In this document: piece after piece, positions 23,340 through 32,936 of the stretch
Position numbering within the stretch: the first letter of the stretch is position 1
How the letters are laid out: each line of letters begins with the position of its first letter
Notes under the pieces: model-generated
The model's database searches: none
The model's input: the letters and a program-made list of their open reading frames with translations, nothing else
Told to the model about the DNA's origin: nothing
NCBI GenBank assembly: GCA_024277575.1
Contig: JAJRUX010000122.1
Span: 1-34,337 of the forward strand
Reading direction: 5' to 3'
DNA: 34,337 nt
Source of the DNA: Gammaproteobacteria bacterium
Lineage (GTDB): Bacteria > Pseudomonadota > Gammaproteobacteria > Thiohalospirales > Thiohalospiraceae
Program-made: the position numbers and the translations under genes

Positions 23340-24490
23340 CACTGTACGAGCATCAGCACGGTGTCTTTCAGGCGGGTAAACAGCCCTCCCTCCGCGATGG
23401 CCTTGAGGGAGATCAGCGGTTGCTGGGTGATCTGCTTGCCATCCAGGGCGATATTTACGGTTCCGAACTCCTGACCCTTTTCTATCGGGGCAACAATGGT
23501 CTCATCGACATTCATGGTTGCCTTGAGATTGTCGTACTGTCCGCGCGGGATAGTGACGTAAAGTGCTTTGCTCAGGCCAAGTGGCAGTTTGTCACTTTCG
23601 CCCTTCCATACCGGCAGATTGGTCAACGGTTTGTTGGCCTCATAGAGCCGGTGGGTACTGAAAAAACGGAAACCGTATTTGAGCAGCTTCTGGCTTTCGG
23701 TCGCACGGGCCTTTTCGCTGGCGGTATTCATTACCACGGAGATCAGGCGCATGCCATCACGTCTGGCGGAAGCCACCAGACAGTAACCGGCCGCGTTTGT
23801 GTGACCGGTTTTCACCCCGTCTACGGAGGGGTCTCGCCATAGCAGCTTGTTGCGGTTGTACTGGGTGATGCCGTTGTAGCGATACTCTTTTTCAGAGTTC
23901 AGTTTGTACTGTTCAGGGAAATCGCGGATCAGTGCCTGGGCCAGCAGGGCAAGATCATGGGCGGTGGTGTAGTGATCCTTGTCCGGTAGTCCGGTGCTGT
24001 TGACGAAATGGGTGTTTTTCATCTCCAGGCGTTTCGCGTGTTTGTTCATCAGTGAGGCAAAGGCCTCTTCACTGCCGGCCACATGTTCGGCCAGGGCAAC
24101 GCTGGCATCGTTGCCGGACTGAATGACCAATCCCTTGAGCAAAGCTTCTACCGGAACCTCCTTGTCTACCTCCACAAACATTCGTGAACCTTCCATGCGC
24201 CACGCTTTTTCGCTGATATGCACCTTGTCGTCAACATGGATGTTGTTGTTTTTCAGCTCATTGAAAATGACATAGGCGGTCATTATTTTTGTAAGGCTGG
24301 CGGGATCCATCCGCTCGTTGGGATTGTTCTCGGCAATAAACTGGCTGCTGTCGAAATCCATCAGTACATAGCTTTTGGCTGCCAGTTGGGGAGGGGAGGG
24401 CATCAATGCCTCGGCGTGGGCGAAGTTGACGGTGAACCACAACAGGGCAAACAGAACGAAGTGGCGGGTCAATGAGTTGAAATTGAGCAT
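23339..24490 (-). CDS. dacA: D-alanyl-D-alanine carboxypeptidase DacA (PBP5/6 type)
   Basis: A 383-residue low-molecular-weight penicillin-binding protein. A signal peptide ends near FAHAEALM. The three active-site motifs are SLTK (in DPASLTKIMTAY), SGN (in VIQSGNDASVALAEHVAG) and KTG (in DGVKTGHTNAAGYC). A C-terminal beta domain follows, ending in an amphipathic helix (GGLFTRLKDTVLMLVQ) that anchors it to the inner membrane surface. It trims the terminal D-alanine from pentapeptides in the periplasm. It lies 24 bases after rlpA and overlaps dat by one base of the stop codon, as is common in this operon. Confidence 0.96.
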   Translation of the reverse strand: MLNFNSLTRHFVLFALLWFTVNFAHAEALMPSPPQLAAKSYVLMDFDSSQFIAENNPNERMDPASLTKIMTAYVIFNELKNNNIHVDDKVHISEKAWRMEGSRMFVEVDKEVPVEALLKGLVIQSGNDASVALAEHVAGSEEAFASLMNKHAKRLEMKNTHFVNSTGLPDKDHYTTAHDLALLAQALIRDFPEQYKLNSEKEYRYNGITQYNRNKLLWRDPSVDGVKTGHTNAAGYCLVASARRDGMRLISVVMNTASEKARATESQKLLKYGFRFFSTHRLYEANKPLTNLPVWKGESDKLPLGLSKALYVTIPRGQYDNLKATMNVDETIVAPIEKGQEFGTVNIALDGKQITQQPLISLKAIAEGGLFTRLKDTVLMLVQ

Positions 24491-24514
24491 ATTTGTGATA
24501 AGTCCCTTGAAATA

Positions 24515-25405
24515 CTATTCAGTAACAATATGTGGGCCGCTGATTACCGCAGCAGCCAACCGCTCTTTTATTTGTATCGCCTCTTCCCTGCTTGTCAGTG
24601 GGCCAACCCGCACTTTATACAGGGTGCGGCCATCGGCGGTGCTGCTCTGCCGGATATGGACACCACCGGCTTTTTCGCTTTCCGCCACAGCGGAGCGCAG
24701 TATTTCGGCGTTCTGCTGTTCGCTGAATGCGCCCATCTGAACGTAGAACCGGTCGTCCTTGGTGTTCTGCTGAACTATCGGCTGTGGTGGCAGTTCGGTT
24801 TGTATCGGCGTGGCAGAGGATTCCGGCGTTTTCAATGTCACTGCATGGACACTGATTTCACCGGCAGGTTCCACCTGGTAGGGATCGATTGCCCGGACCT
24901 CTACCGGAGCGGTCCCCCTGTGCAGCATATCCAGCTTGGCTGCTGCGACATAGGAGAGATCAATCAGGCGATTGTCATGAAAGGGGCCCCGATCATTGAC
25001 TTTCACCACCACGGAACGCCCGTTCTCCAGATTGGTTACCTGGACGTAGGTGGGTAGTGGCAGGGTCCGGTGGGCAGCCGTCATGGCGTACATGTCGTAC
25101 GCCTCGCCGCTGGAGGTGCGCCGGCCATGAAATTTGGTACCGTACCAGGAGGCTGTTCCCCGCTCAAAATAGCCCTGGCTGTTATTGAGCACATAATATT
25201 GCTGCCCGTTAACCTCATAGGAGTCGGGATTACCGTATTTGCTGCGCTGCTCCATCTGGGGAACGGCATCGGGGATGCTGGAAATATCGATCTCCCCCCG
25301 TGGGGCCCGATCCCGCTGCAGTGTGCTGCAGGCGGCCATCAGACAGGCAGATAGCAGAACTGCATACTTTTTCCAGCCACCTCCGGCCGGTGTGAGCCAA
25401 TCCAT
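24515..25405 (-). CDS. rlpA: Septal-ring lytic transglycosylase lipoprotein RlpA
   Basis: A 296-residue lipoprotein. The lipobox LMAAC is near residue 26. The double-psi beta-barrel has RGTASWYGTKFHGRRTSSGE, with acidic and histidine residues of the active site in GEAYDMYAMTAAHRTL, and VVVKVNDRGPFHDNRLIDLS. A C-terminal SPOR domain (DRFYVQMGAFSEQQNAEIL to the end) directs it to denuded septal glycan. It is predicted to cleave glycan strands lacking stem peptides, which links it to the amidase encoded at 13.7 kb. Start ATG overlaps the mltB stop by one base. Confidence 0.95.
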   Translation of the reverse strand: MDWLTPAGGGWKKYAVLLSACLMAACSTLQRDRAPRGEIDISSIPDAVPQMEQRSKYGNPDSYEVNGQQYYVLNNSQGYFERGTASWYGTKFHGRRTSSGEAYDMYAMTAAHRTLPLPTYVQVTNLENGRSVVVKVNDRGPFHDNRLIDLSYVAAAKLDMLHRGTAPVEVRAIDPYQVEPAGEISVHAVTLKTPESSATPIQTELPPQPIVQQNTKDDRFYVQMGAFSEQQNAEILRSAVAESEKAGGVHIRQSSTADGRTLYKVRVGPLTSREEAIQIKERLAAAVISGPHIVTE

Positions 25406-26406
25406 TATTTATGTTCCCATTGTTTGCGTATTTCGTTACTCAGCTGGTATACCGCCATGGCATACAAGGGACTGTGATTATAACGGGTAATGACGTAAAA
25501 GTTGTGCAAACCCAGCCAGAATTCCGGTATGCCTTCAGTCTCAAACTCCAGCAAAGCAGCTGGCTGGTTTTCATCCAGCTGTTCGGGAACCTGGACACCA
25601 AAACCGGAAAATTCTGCAAGCGGCAGTTGTGGTTTCATCCCCTTTTTAACCAGCTCCCGGTATTTGTTTCCTGAAACATGAGTTTGTACGGCAATGGGTT
25701 CACCCGGCTTCCAGCCGTGCTGCTTGAAGTAGTTGGCCACACTGCCAATGGCATCCACCGGGTTGTCCCACAGGTTGCGATGTCCATCATGGTCAAAATC
25801 GACGGCGTAATTCCGGTAGCTGCTGGAGATGAACTGGGGGATGCCCATCGCGCCGGCGTAGGAGCCCTTCAGACTGAGCGGGTCAATCTGTTCTTCACGG
25901 GTCATCAGTAGATACTGTTCCAGTTCGCTGGTGAAAAATTTGCTGCGCGGCGGATAGTCGAATGCTAGGGTGGCGAGGGAGTCGATTACCCGGTGCTTTC
26001 CTGTGTATCCTCCGTAGCGGGTTTCCACCCCGATGATGGCGACGATAATCTCGGCCGGCACTCCATATTCCTGCTCTGCTCTGGCCAGCGTTTCAGCATG
26101 TTCGTCCCAAAAAGAGGCTCCTCCCTTGATGCGTTTTTCAGTAAGGAAAATGGGGCGGTACTGATACCAGGGTTTGCCTTCTGCAGGCTTGCTGATTGCG
26201 GCAACGATATCCGGTTGCAGTTTGGCCTGTTTGAACAGGCGGACAAGGCGTTTGCTGTTGAACTGATGCTGTTCGACCATTTTGTTGATAAAGGTATGCA
26301 GTTCGGGGTTGTCGGTCAGCTCCTTCGCCATCAGCGAACCGGATGCCGATGCCAGAACAGTGGCAGGAAGAAGGGTGGTCAGAAGATGAAAAAATCTCTT
26401 TTTCAT
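25405..26406 (-). CDS. mltB: Membrane-bound lytic murein transglycosylase B
   Basis: A 333-residue lytic transglycosylase of family GH103 (SLT_2). An N-terminal signal (KKRFFHLLTTLLPATVLASA) without a clear lipobox precedes the domain; the catalytic glutamate is in AIIGVETRYGGYTGKHRVID. Further motifs are GSYAGAMGIPQFISSSYRNY and FDHDGHRNLWDNPVDAIGSVANYF. It cleaves murein glycan with formation of 1,6-anhydromuramic acid. The longer frame up to 26499 lacks a signal peptide, so ATG 26406 is used. Absence of a lipobox suggests a soluble periplasmic form, despite the family name. rodA lies 137 bases upstream. Confidence 0.93.
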   Translation of the reverse strand: MKKRFFHLLTTLLPATVLASASGSLMAKELTDNPELHTFINKMVEQHQFNSKRLVRLFKQAKLQPDIVAAISKPAEGKPWYQYRPIFLTEKRIKGGASFWDEHAETLARAEQEYGVPAEIIVAIIGVETRYGGYTGKHRVIDSLATLAFDYPPRSKFFTSELEQYLLMTREEQIDPLSLKGSYAGAMGIPQFISSSYRNYAVDFDHDGHRNLWDNPVDAIGSVANYFKQHGWKPGEPIAVQTHVSGNKYRELVKKGMKPQLPLAEFSGFGVQVPEQLDENQPAALLEFETEGIPEFWLGLHNFYVITRYNHSPLYAMAVYQLSNEIRKQWEHK

Positions 26407-26543
26407 GATTGTCAGCCTGTATGTTTCATGGATGATTCCAATAAAGGAATCTGTGATATCTTTGTCGTGGTAAAAGGATGGCCGGTACACTTGCTGCATC
26501 AGCGATTGGGGATATTAAAACACATTCATATCACTGCTTGCTA

Positions 26544-27677
26544 TCAGCTGGCAACCAGTTTTCGATGAGTCTGAATGGACATCAGGATACCGAAAGCGGC
26601 CATCAGGGTCACCATTGAGCTTCCTCCGTAACTGATGAGTGGCAGCGGCAGTCCTACTACCGGCAGCAGTCCGGTAACCATCCCTATATTCACGAAAAAA
26701 TAGATAAAAAAGGTCAGCGTCAGGCTGCCGGCCAGCAGACGGGAAAAGCAGTCCTGTGCCTGCATGGCAATGACCATTCCACGCCAGACGATAAACAGAT
26801 AACCAGCCAGCAGGACCAGAATTCCGGTAAGGCCGAACTCCTCTCCCAGTACCGCAAAAATAAAATCGGTGGAGCTTTCCGGCAAAAAATCGAGATACGC
26901 CTGGGTGCCGTTCAGCCACCCCTTGCCAAACCATCCACCGGAGCCAATCGCAATCTTGGACTGGATTATGTGGTAACCGGCGCCCAGGGGGTCGCTCTCC
27001 GGATTGAGAAAGGTGAGTACCCGCTGTCGCTGATAGTCATGCATCAGGTGCCAGATGACCGGGGTTGCAACCGCTATCAGACCAAGTACGGAAAAGATCA
27101 GCCGTTTTGCAATGCCGGAAAGCAGCAGCACAAAGGCGCCTGCGGTGGCGATGAGCAGAGAGGTGCCCAGATCCGGTTGTTTGACGATGAGCAGCACAGG
27201 CACAACAATCAGTACGGTAGCAATGCCGATGACACGGGGTCGGGGAGGAAGATGAAAAGCAGCCAGGTATTGTGCGGCCATCATCGGCACGGCGATCTTC
27301 ATCAGTTCGGACGGCTGAAAACGAAACAGTCCAAAGTTGAGCCAACGCTGCGCTCCCTTGCCGATTTCACCCAGAATCAATACCGCAATCAGCAGCAATA
27401 ATCCCAATCCGTAAAGCCAGGGCGCCCAGTGCTGAAAGCTGCGAGGTGGAACCTGTGCCAGGATAAAAGCCACCCCAAAACCTATGCCCAGGCGCGTGGC
27501 CTGGCGGATAATAAGCTCCGGATTCTGTTCGCCGGCGCTGTAAAGAATGACCAGGCTGATACCGGATAGAAACAGCAGTCCGACCAGCAGGGGAAGATCG
27601 ATATGCAGCCGTCTCAGCAGCCGGCCACGATGTGTATCGGCGTTGCCCATGGGAACGGGACCTGCGTTCTGTGTCAC
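26544..27677 (-). CDS. rodA: Rod-shape SEDS glycosyltransferase RodA
   Basis: A 377-residue SEDS-family membrane protein with about ten transmembrane helices. Characteristic stretches are FQPSELMKIAVPMMAAQYLA, VKQPDLGTSLLIATAG and GLPLPLISYGGSSMVTLMAA. RodA polymerises lipid II into glycan strands for side-wall growth with PBP2 as the transpeptidase. The start is GTG at 27675-27677, overlapping the mrdA stop by four bases; an ATG nine codons later is an alternative. The pairing mrdA-rodA-mltB-rlpA-dacA is standard for gammaproteobacteria. Confidence 0.95.
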   Translation of the reverse strand: MTQNAGPVPMGNADTHRGRLLRRLHIDLPLLVGLLFLSGISLVILYSAGEQNPELIIRQATRLGIGFGVAFILAQVPPRSFQHWAPWLYGLGLLLLIAVLILGEIGKGAQRWLNFGLFRFQPSELMKIAVPMMAAQYLAAFHLPPRPRVIGIATVLIVVPVLLIVKQPDLGTSLLIATAGAFVLLLSGIAKRLIFSVLGLIAVATPVIWHLMHDYQRQRVLTFLNPESDPLGAGYHIIQSKIAIGSGGWFGKGWLNGTQAYLDFLPESSTDFIFAVLGEEFGLTGILVLLAGYLFIVWRGMVIAMQAQDCFSRLLAGSLTLTFFIYFFVNIGMVTGLLPVVGLPLPLISYGGSSMVTLMAAFGILMSIQTHRKLVAS

Positions 27678-29539
27678 CTCTTTTCCCCCTGCATGAATGC
27701 GCTGATAACCTTGCCGGCGATGGGTGATGCTATGGCGCCCCCGCTGCCTCCATTTTCCACAATGACCGCTACCACAATACGGGGATTCTCTACCGGCGCA
27801 AAGGCGATAAACAGTGCATGATCGCGCAGCTTTTTAATCAGTTTTTTTGCATCATATTTTTGGTCTTTTTTCAGACCAAAGACTTGAGATGTTCCGGTTT
27901 TTCCAGCAATCCGGTAGCTGCTTTCGGCAATTCGGCGTGCGGTTCCGTGCGGCCCGTGTACTACCTGGGTCATGGCGTGCTTGACAGTGTTCCAGTTATC
28001 GGAATCGATGATGGAAATACTGTTTACAACCTTGACCTTCTGAAGTTCCTGTTTGCCGGTATCGGGAAATTCAATGCTGTGAATCAAGGTCGGTTGCAGG
28101 TGCCTGCCATCCGTCGCCAATGCGGCGGTTGTAACTGCCAGTTGCAGCGGGGTAGTCAACGTATAGCCCTGACCGATGCCGGTAATCAAGGTTTCACCGG
28201 GATACCAGGGCTGCTGTCGGTGGCGTTTTTTCCACTCGCGGGAAGGTAACAGACCTGTGGCCTCACCTGGCAGGTTAATGCCTGTTTTTTCGCCGAAGCC
28301 AAACCTTGCCAGAAAGCTCGACATGCGATCGATACCCAGGTGGTAGGCTAGTTTGTAGTAGTATACGTCACAGGATTCCACAATGGATTTTTCAAGATCA
28401 GTATAGCCATGACCACTTCGTTTCCAGTCACGATAGGGTCGTTTGCTCTGAAACTCCGGGAAGTAAGCTCCGTGACAAAAAACACCGCTGTTTTTGTCTA
28501 TTTTTCCGAACTCCAGTCCGGCCAGACCAATGAAAGGTTTGATGGTTGAGCCGGGGGGGTATTGACCCCTGATAGCGCGATTGAACAAAGGTTGTTCAGT
28601 GGAGTCTCTCAGTTCACTGTAGTCTTTTGATTTAATACCGGAGACGAACAAGTTGGGATCGTAGCTCGGCATGCTGACCAGCGCCAGTACCTCACCGTTG
28701 TTGGGATCCAGCGCCACCAGTGCGCCGTTCTCCTCACCAAAGGCTCCGGTGGCTATTTGTTGCAGGTGTGTATCGATGGAAAGATGGAGGTTTTGCCCGG
28801 GAATGGGCGCGGTCTGGTCAAGAATACGCAGCTTGCGTCCGAGGACGTCGGTCTCTACCTGCTGATAGCCGACAGTGCCGTGCAGAGAAGCTTCATAACT
28901 GCGCTCGATACCTGTCTTGCCGATATGGGTGCTGCCCCGGTAGTTTGCGTCATCGATGGTTTTCAGATCAGCTTCACTGATCCGTCCCACGTACCCTACC
29001 ACATGCGCCATCAAGGCCCCTGTGGGATAGTGGCGGGTCAGACCGGCCTTTATATCGACGCCGGGGAAACGGTAGCGATTGACTGCAAAAACAGCCACCT
29101 CTTCATCGCTTAACCGAAACCGCAGGGGAATACTGTTGAATGAGCGTTTACGCTTTCGTTCCTTGTGGAAACGTTCGATAGCGCTATCGTCAATGGGAAG
29201 CAGTTTTCTCAATTCGCCAATAGTTGCATCAATATCTTTTATCCGTTCAGGAATCAGCTCCAGCCGGAAAGTCGGTACGTTTTCTGCCAGTACTACGCCG
29301 TTGCGATCGTAAATCAGCCCCCGTATCGGTGGAACCGGATAGATGGAGACGCGGTTCTTTTGTGAAAGGGTGGTGAAGTGATCATGTGACAGTACCTGCA
29401 AATAGACCAGTCTTGCCACCAGCACAAGCGTAAGGAGCAGAACAAAAACCAGCGCGGTTACTGCCCGGATGGTAAAAATACGGGTATCGCGATAACCATG
29501 AATGGCTTCATTTTTGCCCGACTTGTTGCGATATCTCAT
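27674..29539 (-). CDS. mrdA: Penicillin-binding protein 2 (MrdA)
   Basis: A 621-residue class B penicillin-binding protein with an N-terminal transmembrane helix (AVTALVFVLLLTLVLVARLV), a pedestal dimerisation region starting PPIRGLIYDRNGVVLAENVP, and a transpeptidase domain with SxxK in PPGSTIKPFIGL, SxD in VESCDVYYYKLA and KTGTS in RIAGKTGTSQVF. It cross-links side-wall peptidoglycan in the elongasome with RodA and MreBCD. It begins after a 185-base spacer from mreD, so it may have its own promoter. Confidence 0.97.
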   Translation of the reverse strand: MRYRNKSGKNEAIHGYRDTRIFTIRAVTALVFVLLLTLVLVARLVYLQVLSHDHFTTLSQKNRVSIYPVPPIRGLIYDRNGVVLAENVPTFRLELIPERIKDIDATIGELRKLLPIDDSAIERFHKERKRKRSFNSIPLRFRLSDEEVAVFAVNRYRFPGVDIKAGLTRHYPTGALMAHVVGYVGRISEADLKTIDDANYRGSTHIGKTGIERSYEASLHGTVGYQQVETDVLGRKLRILDQTAPIPGQNLHLSIDTHLQQIATGAFGEENGALVALDPNNGEVLALVSMPSYDPNLFVSGIKSKDYSELRDSTEQPLFNRAIRGQYPPGSTIKPFIGLAGLEFGKIDKNSGVFCHGAYFPEFQSKRPYRDWKRSGHGYTDLEKSIVESCDVYYYKLAYHLGIDRMSSFLARFGFGEKTGINLPGEATGLLPSREWKKRHRQQPWYPGETLITGIGQGYTLTTPLQLAVTTAALATDGRHLQPTLIHSIEFPDTGKQELQKVKVVNSISIIDSDNWNTVKHAMTQVVHGPHGTARRIAESSYRIAGKTGTSQVFGLKKDQKYDAKKLIKKLRDHALFIAFAPVENPRIVVAVIVENGGSGGAIASPIAGKVISAFMQGEKR

Positions 29540-29724
29540 ATTCCGGTAGCCGGTGTGGGGTTTGGCGCTGACGTTTTCTGAGTATTGTGGACTCTTGTTG
29601 TTCTGATAATATTGCAGAGAGTGTTTCCCGGCGCGTCCCTATTGCCACGATATGTTTTTGGGGGAAAAATTTCCGTCAAATAAATACTCTGAGTAATCAT
29701 CTTGCAGATTGATATATTTCCGGA
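29540..29724 (-). promoter_or_regulatory. Spacer between mreD and mrdA
   Basis: A 185-base gap with no gene. On the minus strand a TTGACG (plus 29674-29679) is present, but the best -10-like partner (CATATC) is 19 bases away, so the promoter is only a candidate. No terminator with a T-run is visible after mreD. The mre and mrd groups may be separate transcripts or joined by readthrough. Confidence 0.3.
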
Positions 29725-30210
29725 TCAGATTACGCTGTATCGGCGTCGAATGTGGCGAAGTACCAGAAAGACAGCGGGCCACGCCAGCATGCTACTGATT
29801 GCAGGTATCCAGTAGAGAAATCCGGCAGGGCGGCCACTGACACCCAGCACCCATGCTCCGATGACCCGGAACAGGGAGATAAAAATAAGGACGATAATGG
29901 CCTGTTGCCATATCGGGTAGTTGCGAATTCGCTGGTGTAACAACAGCACCAGATAGGCAACAACAGCGAGTCCCAAAGCCTGCTGTCCAAGTAAAGTTCC
30001 GGTAGCGGCATCCTGAAACAGGCCGGCCAGCCAGCCGGTTCCTACTCCTACCCGGTGCGGAAGTGCAATGATCCAGTAGATCAGTGCCAATGCTACCCAG
30101 TCGGGACGCAGCGGTGCCAACATCGTTGGCAGTGGAAACAGGGCAAGGGCCAGCGCAGCAACGAAGGTGGCGATAATGACAAACCAGCTTTGAGGGTGAG
30201 AAGGGATCAT
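29725..30210 (-). CDS. mreD: Rod shape-determining protein MreD
   Basis: A 161-residue integral membrane protein with about five hydrophobic helices and little else, as is usual for MreD. The conserved region LRPDWVALALIYWIIALPHRVGVG in pieces (RPDWVALALIYWI, PHRVGVGTGWLAGLFQDA) and the LLGQQALGLAVVAYL helix support the call. MreD joins MreC and RodA/PBP2 in the elongasome. It overlaps the mreC stop by four bases. Confidence 0.92.
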   Translation of the reverse strand: MIPSHPQSWFVIIATFVAALALALFPLPTMLAPLRPDWVALALIYWIIALPHRVGVGTGWLAGLFQDAATGTLLGQQALGLAVVAYLVLLLHQRIRNYPIWQQAIIVLIFISLFRVIGAWVLGVSGRPAGFLYWIPAISSMLAWPAVFLVLRHIRRRYSVI

Positions 30211-31103
30211 TGGCTCTGTTCTGTTGCTGTTTGCGGATCTGATGGGGAGTCATGGGGTGGCACATCCAGTGGGGTTCCCTGTTCCGGACTGGTCCAGACC
30301 AGAAGCACTTCGCGGATTCCATCCAGATGGGCTGTTGGCGTTGCCTCTACCCAGGCATACGGCCTGGAGGGCTCATTCTGGATCCGGGTAATTGTGGCAA
30401 CGGGGTGTCCTGGCGGGAAACGGCCACCCAGTCCGGAAGTGACAAGGACATCACCTGTCCTGATATCGGCGTTGTTAGGAATAAATGGCAGATCCAGGCG
30501 GTTTGATGCCCCTGTTCCCATTGCTATGGCACGCAGGCCGTTGCGATTGACCTGTACGGGTGTCGCGTGGCTGGGATCTGTGATCAGCAAGGCGGTACTG
30601 GAGAATGGACCGGTGTGAATGATCTGCCCCATAACCCCATTGGCATCGAGCAGTGGTTGGCCCAGAAAGACGTTGTCTCTGGTGCCTTTGTTGATCACAA
30701 TCTGGCGACTGAACGGATCAAGATCAACTGCTACGATCTCCGCCACCTGAGTCTCCTCTACCGTTTCCCGTGAAGAGTGCAGCAGTTTGCGCAACCGTCT
30801 GTTTTCTGCTTCAAGGGTAACCAGCCGCTGCAGCTGGGCATTGAGCAGGGTTTGCCGGGTGCGCAGCTCCTCTACCTCTTTGAGCAGTGTGGCTCGCGAT
30901 GAGAGATTTTCCGAGGCCGACCGCAGTGGTGCGGTGGAGAGATCCACCAATGTCTGCAGCGGGTAGATCACCAGGGAGAGGGTGCTGCGGATGGTGTCGA
31001 GGTAGTGCCAGCGATGATCCATCGTCATGATAACGATGGAAAGCAACATAAAAAATATCAACCGTGTGGTGGTGGATGGCCCCCGGGCGAATAACGTTTT
31101 TAT
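30207..31103 (-). CDS. mreC: Rod shape-determining protein MreC, apparent AUA start
   Basis: MreC scaffolds PBP2 and RodA in the periplasm. A transmembrane segment (RLIFFMLLSIVIMTMD) is followed by a coiled coil (about residues 70-105, LLKEVEELRTRQTLLNAQLQ) and a beta-rich MreC domain with INKGTRDNVFLGQPLLDANG and TSGLGGRFPPG. Scanning for ATG, GTG or TTG gives a start at 31061 (TTG), with no ribosome site and a missing N-terminus. Fourteen more in-frame codons upstream spell ..KTLFARGPSTTTR, the usual MreC beginning, and the codon before them is ATA (31101-31103), six bases after a perfect AGGAGG (31110-31115). I therefore place the start at ATA, giving 298 residues. A stop codon lies in frame further upstream. 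Confidence 0.85.
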   Translation of the reverse strand: MKTLFARGPSTTTRLIFFMLLSIVIMTMDHRWHYLDTIRSTLSLVIYPLQTLVDLSTAPLRSASENLSSRATLLKEVEELRTRQTLLNAQLQRLVTLEAENRRLRKLLHSSRETVEETQVAEIVAVDLDPFSRQIVINKGTRDNVFLGQPLLDANGVMGQIIHTGPFSSTALLITDPSHATPVQVNRNGLRAIAMGTGASNRLDLPFIPNNADIRTGDVLVTSGLGGRFPPGHPVATITRIQNEPSRPYAWVEATPTAHLDGIREVLLVWTSPEQGTPLDVPPHDSPSDPQTATEQSQ

Positions 31104-31126
31104 TTCAAGCCTCCTGGATATGCTTT

Positions 31127-31167
31127 ATGGCAGCCAGAAGCAACTTGCTTTCTGATTCCGCTGCCAT
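31127..31167 (-). promoter_or_regulatory. Stem-loop in mreB-mreC spacer
   Basis: ATGGCAGC (31127-31134) pairs perfectly with GCTGCCAT (31160-31167), and CAGAAGCAA with TTGCTTTCTG inside it. No U-run follows on the minus strand, so it is not a standard terminator. Lying between mreB and the mreC ribosome site, it could stabilise the mreB mRNA 3' end or limit readthrough into mreCD. Confidence 0.5.
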
Positions 31168-31229
31168 TTTACCTCACACAACCAGGTAATATCATAGAGT
31201 GTTGCGGAAGAAGATATCTACAATCTGCA

Positions 31230-32630
<1,401 letters not shown>

Positions 32631-32918
32631 ATGTCATTGGAAAAAACGGATATCGAAAAAATTGCCCATCTGGCGCGGCTTGAAATTGATCCCGCCGATG
32701 TTCCGGATTATGCCCGGAACCTGTCCGGTATTCTCGAGCTGGTGGAGCAGATGAATCAGGTGGATACCGAGGGTGTGCAACCCATGGCGCACCCGTTGCG
32801 GATGACGCAGCGGATGCGTGCTGATGAGGTGACCGAATCCAATCAGCGAGACAAGTTTCAGCAGATTGCTCCGCAGGTGGAGGCGGGGCTGTATCTGGTG
32901 CCGAAAGTGATTGAGTAG
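32631..32918 (+). CDS. gatC: Asp-tRNA(Asn)/Glu-tRNA(Gln) amidotransferase subunit GatC
   Basis: A 95-residue GatC: helix [20 protein letters not shown], then [20 protein letters not shown] and the extended segment [21 protein letters not shown] to the C-terminus [13 protein letters not shown]. GatC wraps around and stabilises GatA and holds it to GatB. ATG 32631 follows a GGAG at a nine-base distance. gatA starts 18 bases past the stop. A GatCAB system means that Gln-tRNA or Asn-tRNA is made by transamidation in this organism. Confidence 0.95.
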   Translation: MSLEKTDIEKIAHLARLEIDPADVPDYARNLSGILELVEQMNQVDTEGVQPMAHPLRMTQRMRADEVTESNQRDKFQQIAPQVEAGLYLVPKVIE

Positions 32919-32936
32919 AGGATCAGGACAAACAGG

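Noticed and set aside
26434-26451. Small perfect hairpin GATTCC-AATAAA-GGAATC between mltB and rodA
   Set aside because: The stem is only six A/T-containing base pairs with no T-run and lies in a spacer inside an operon; too weak to call a terminator.
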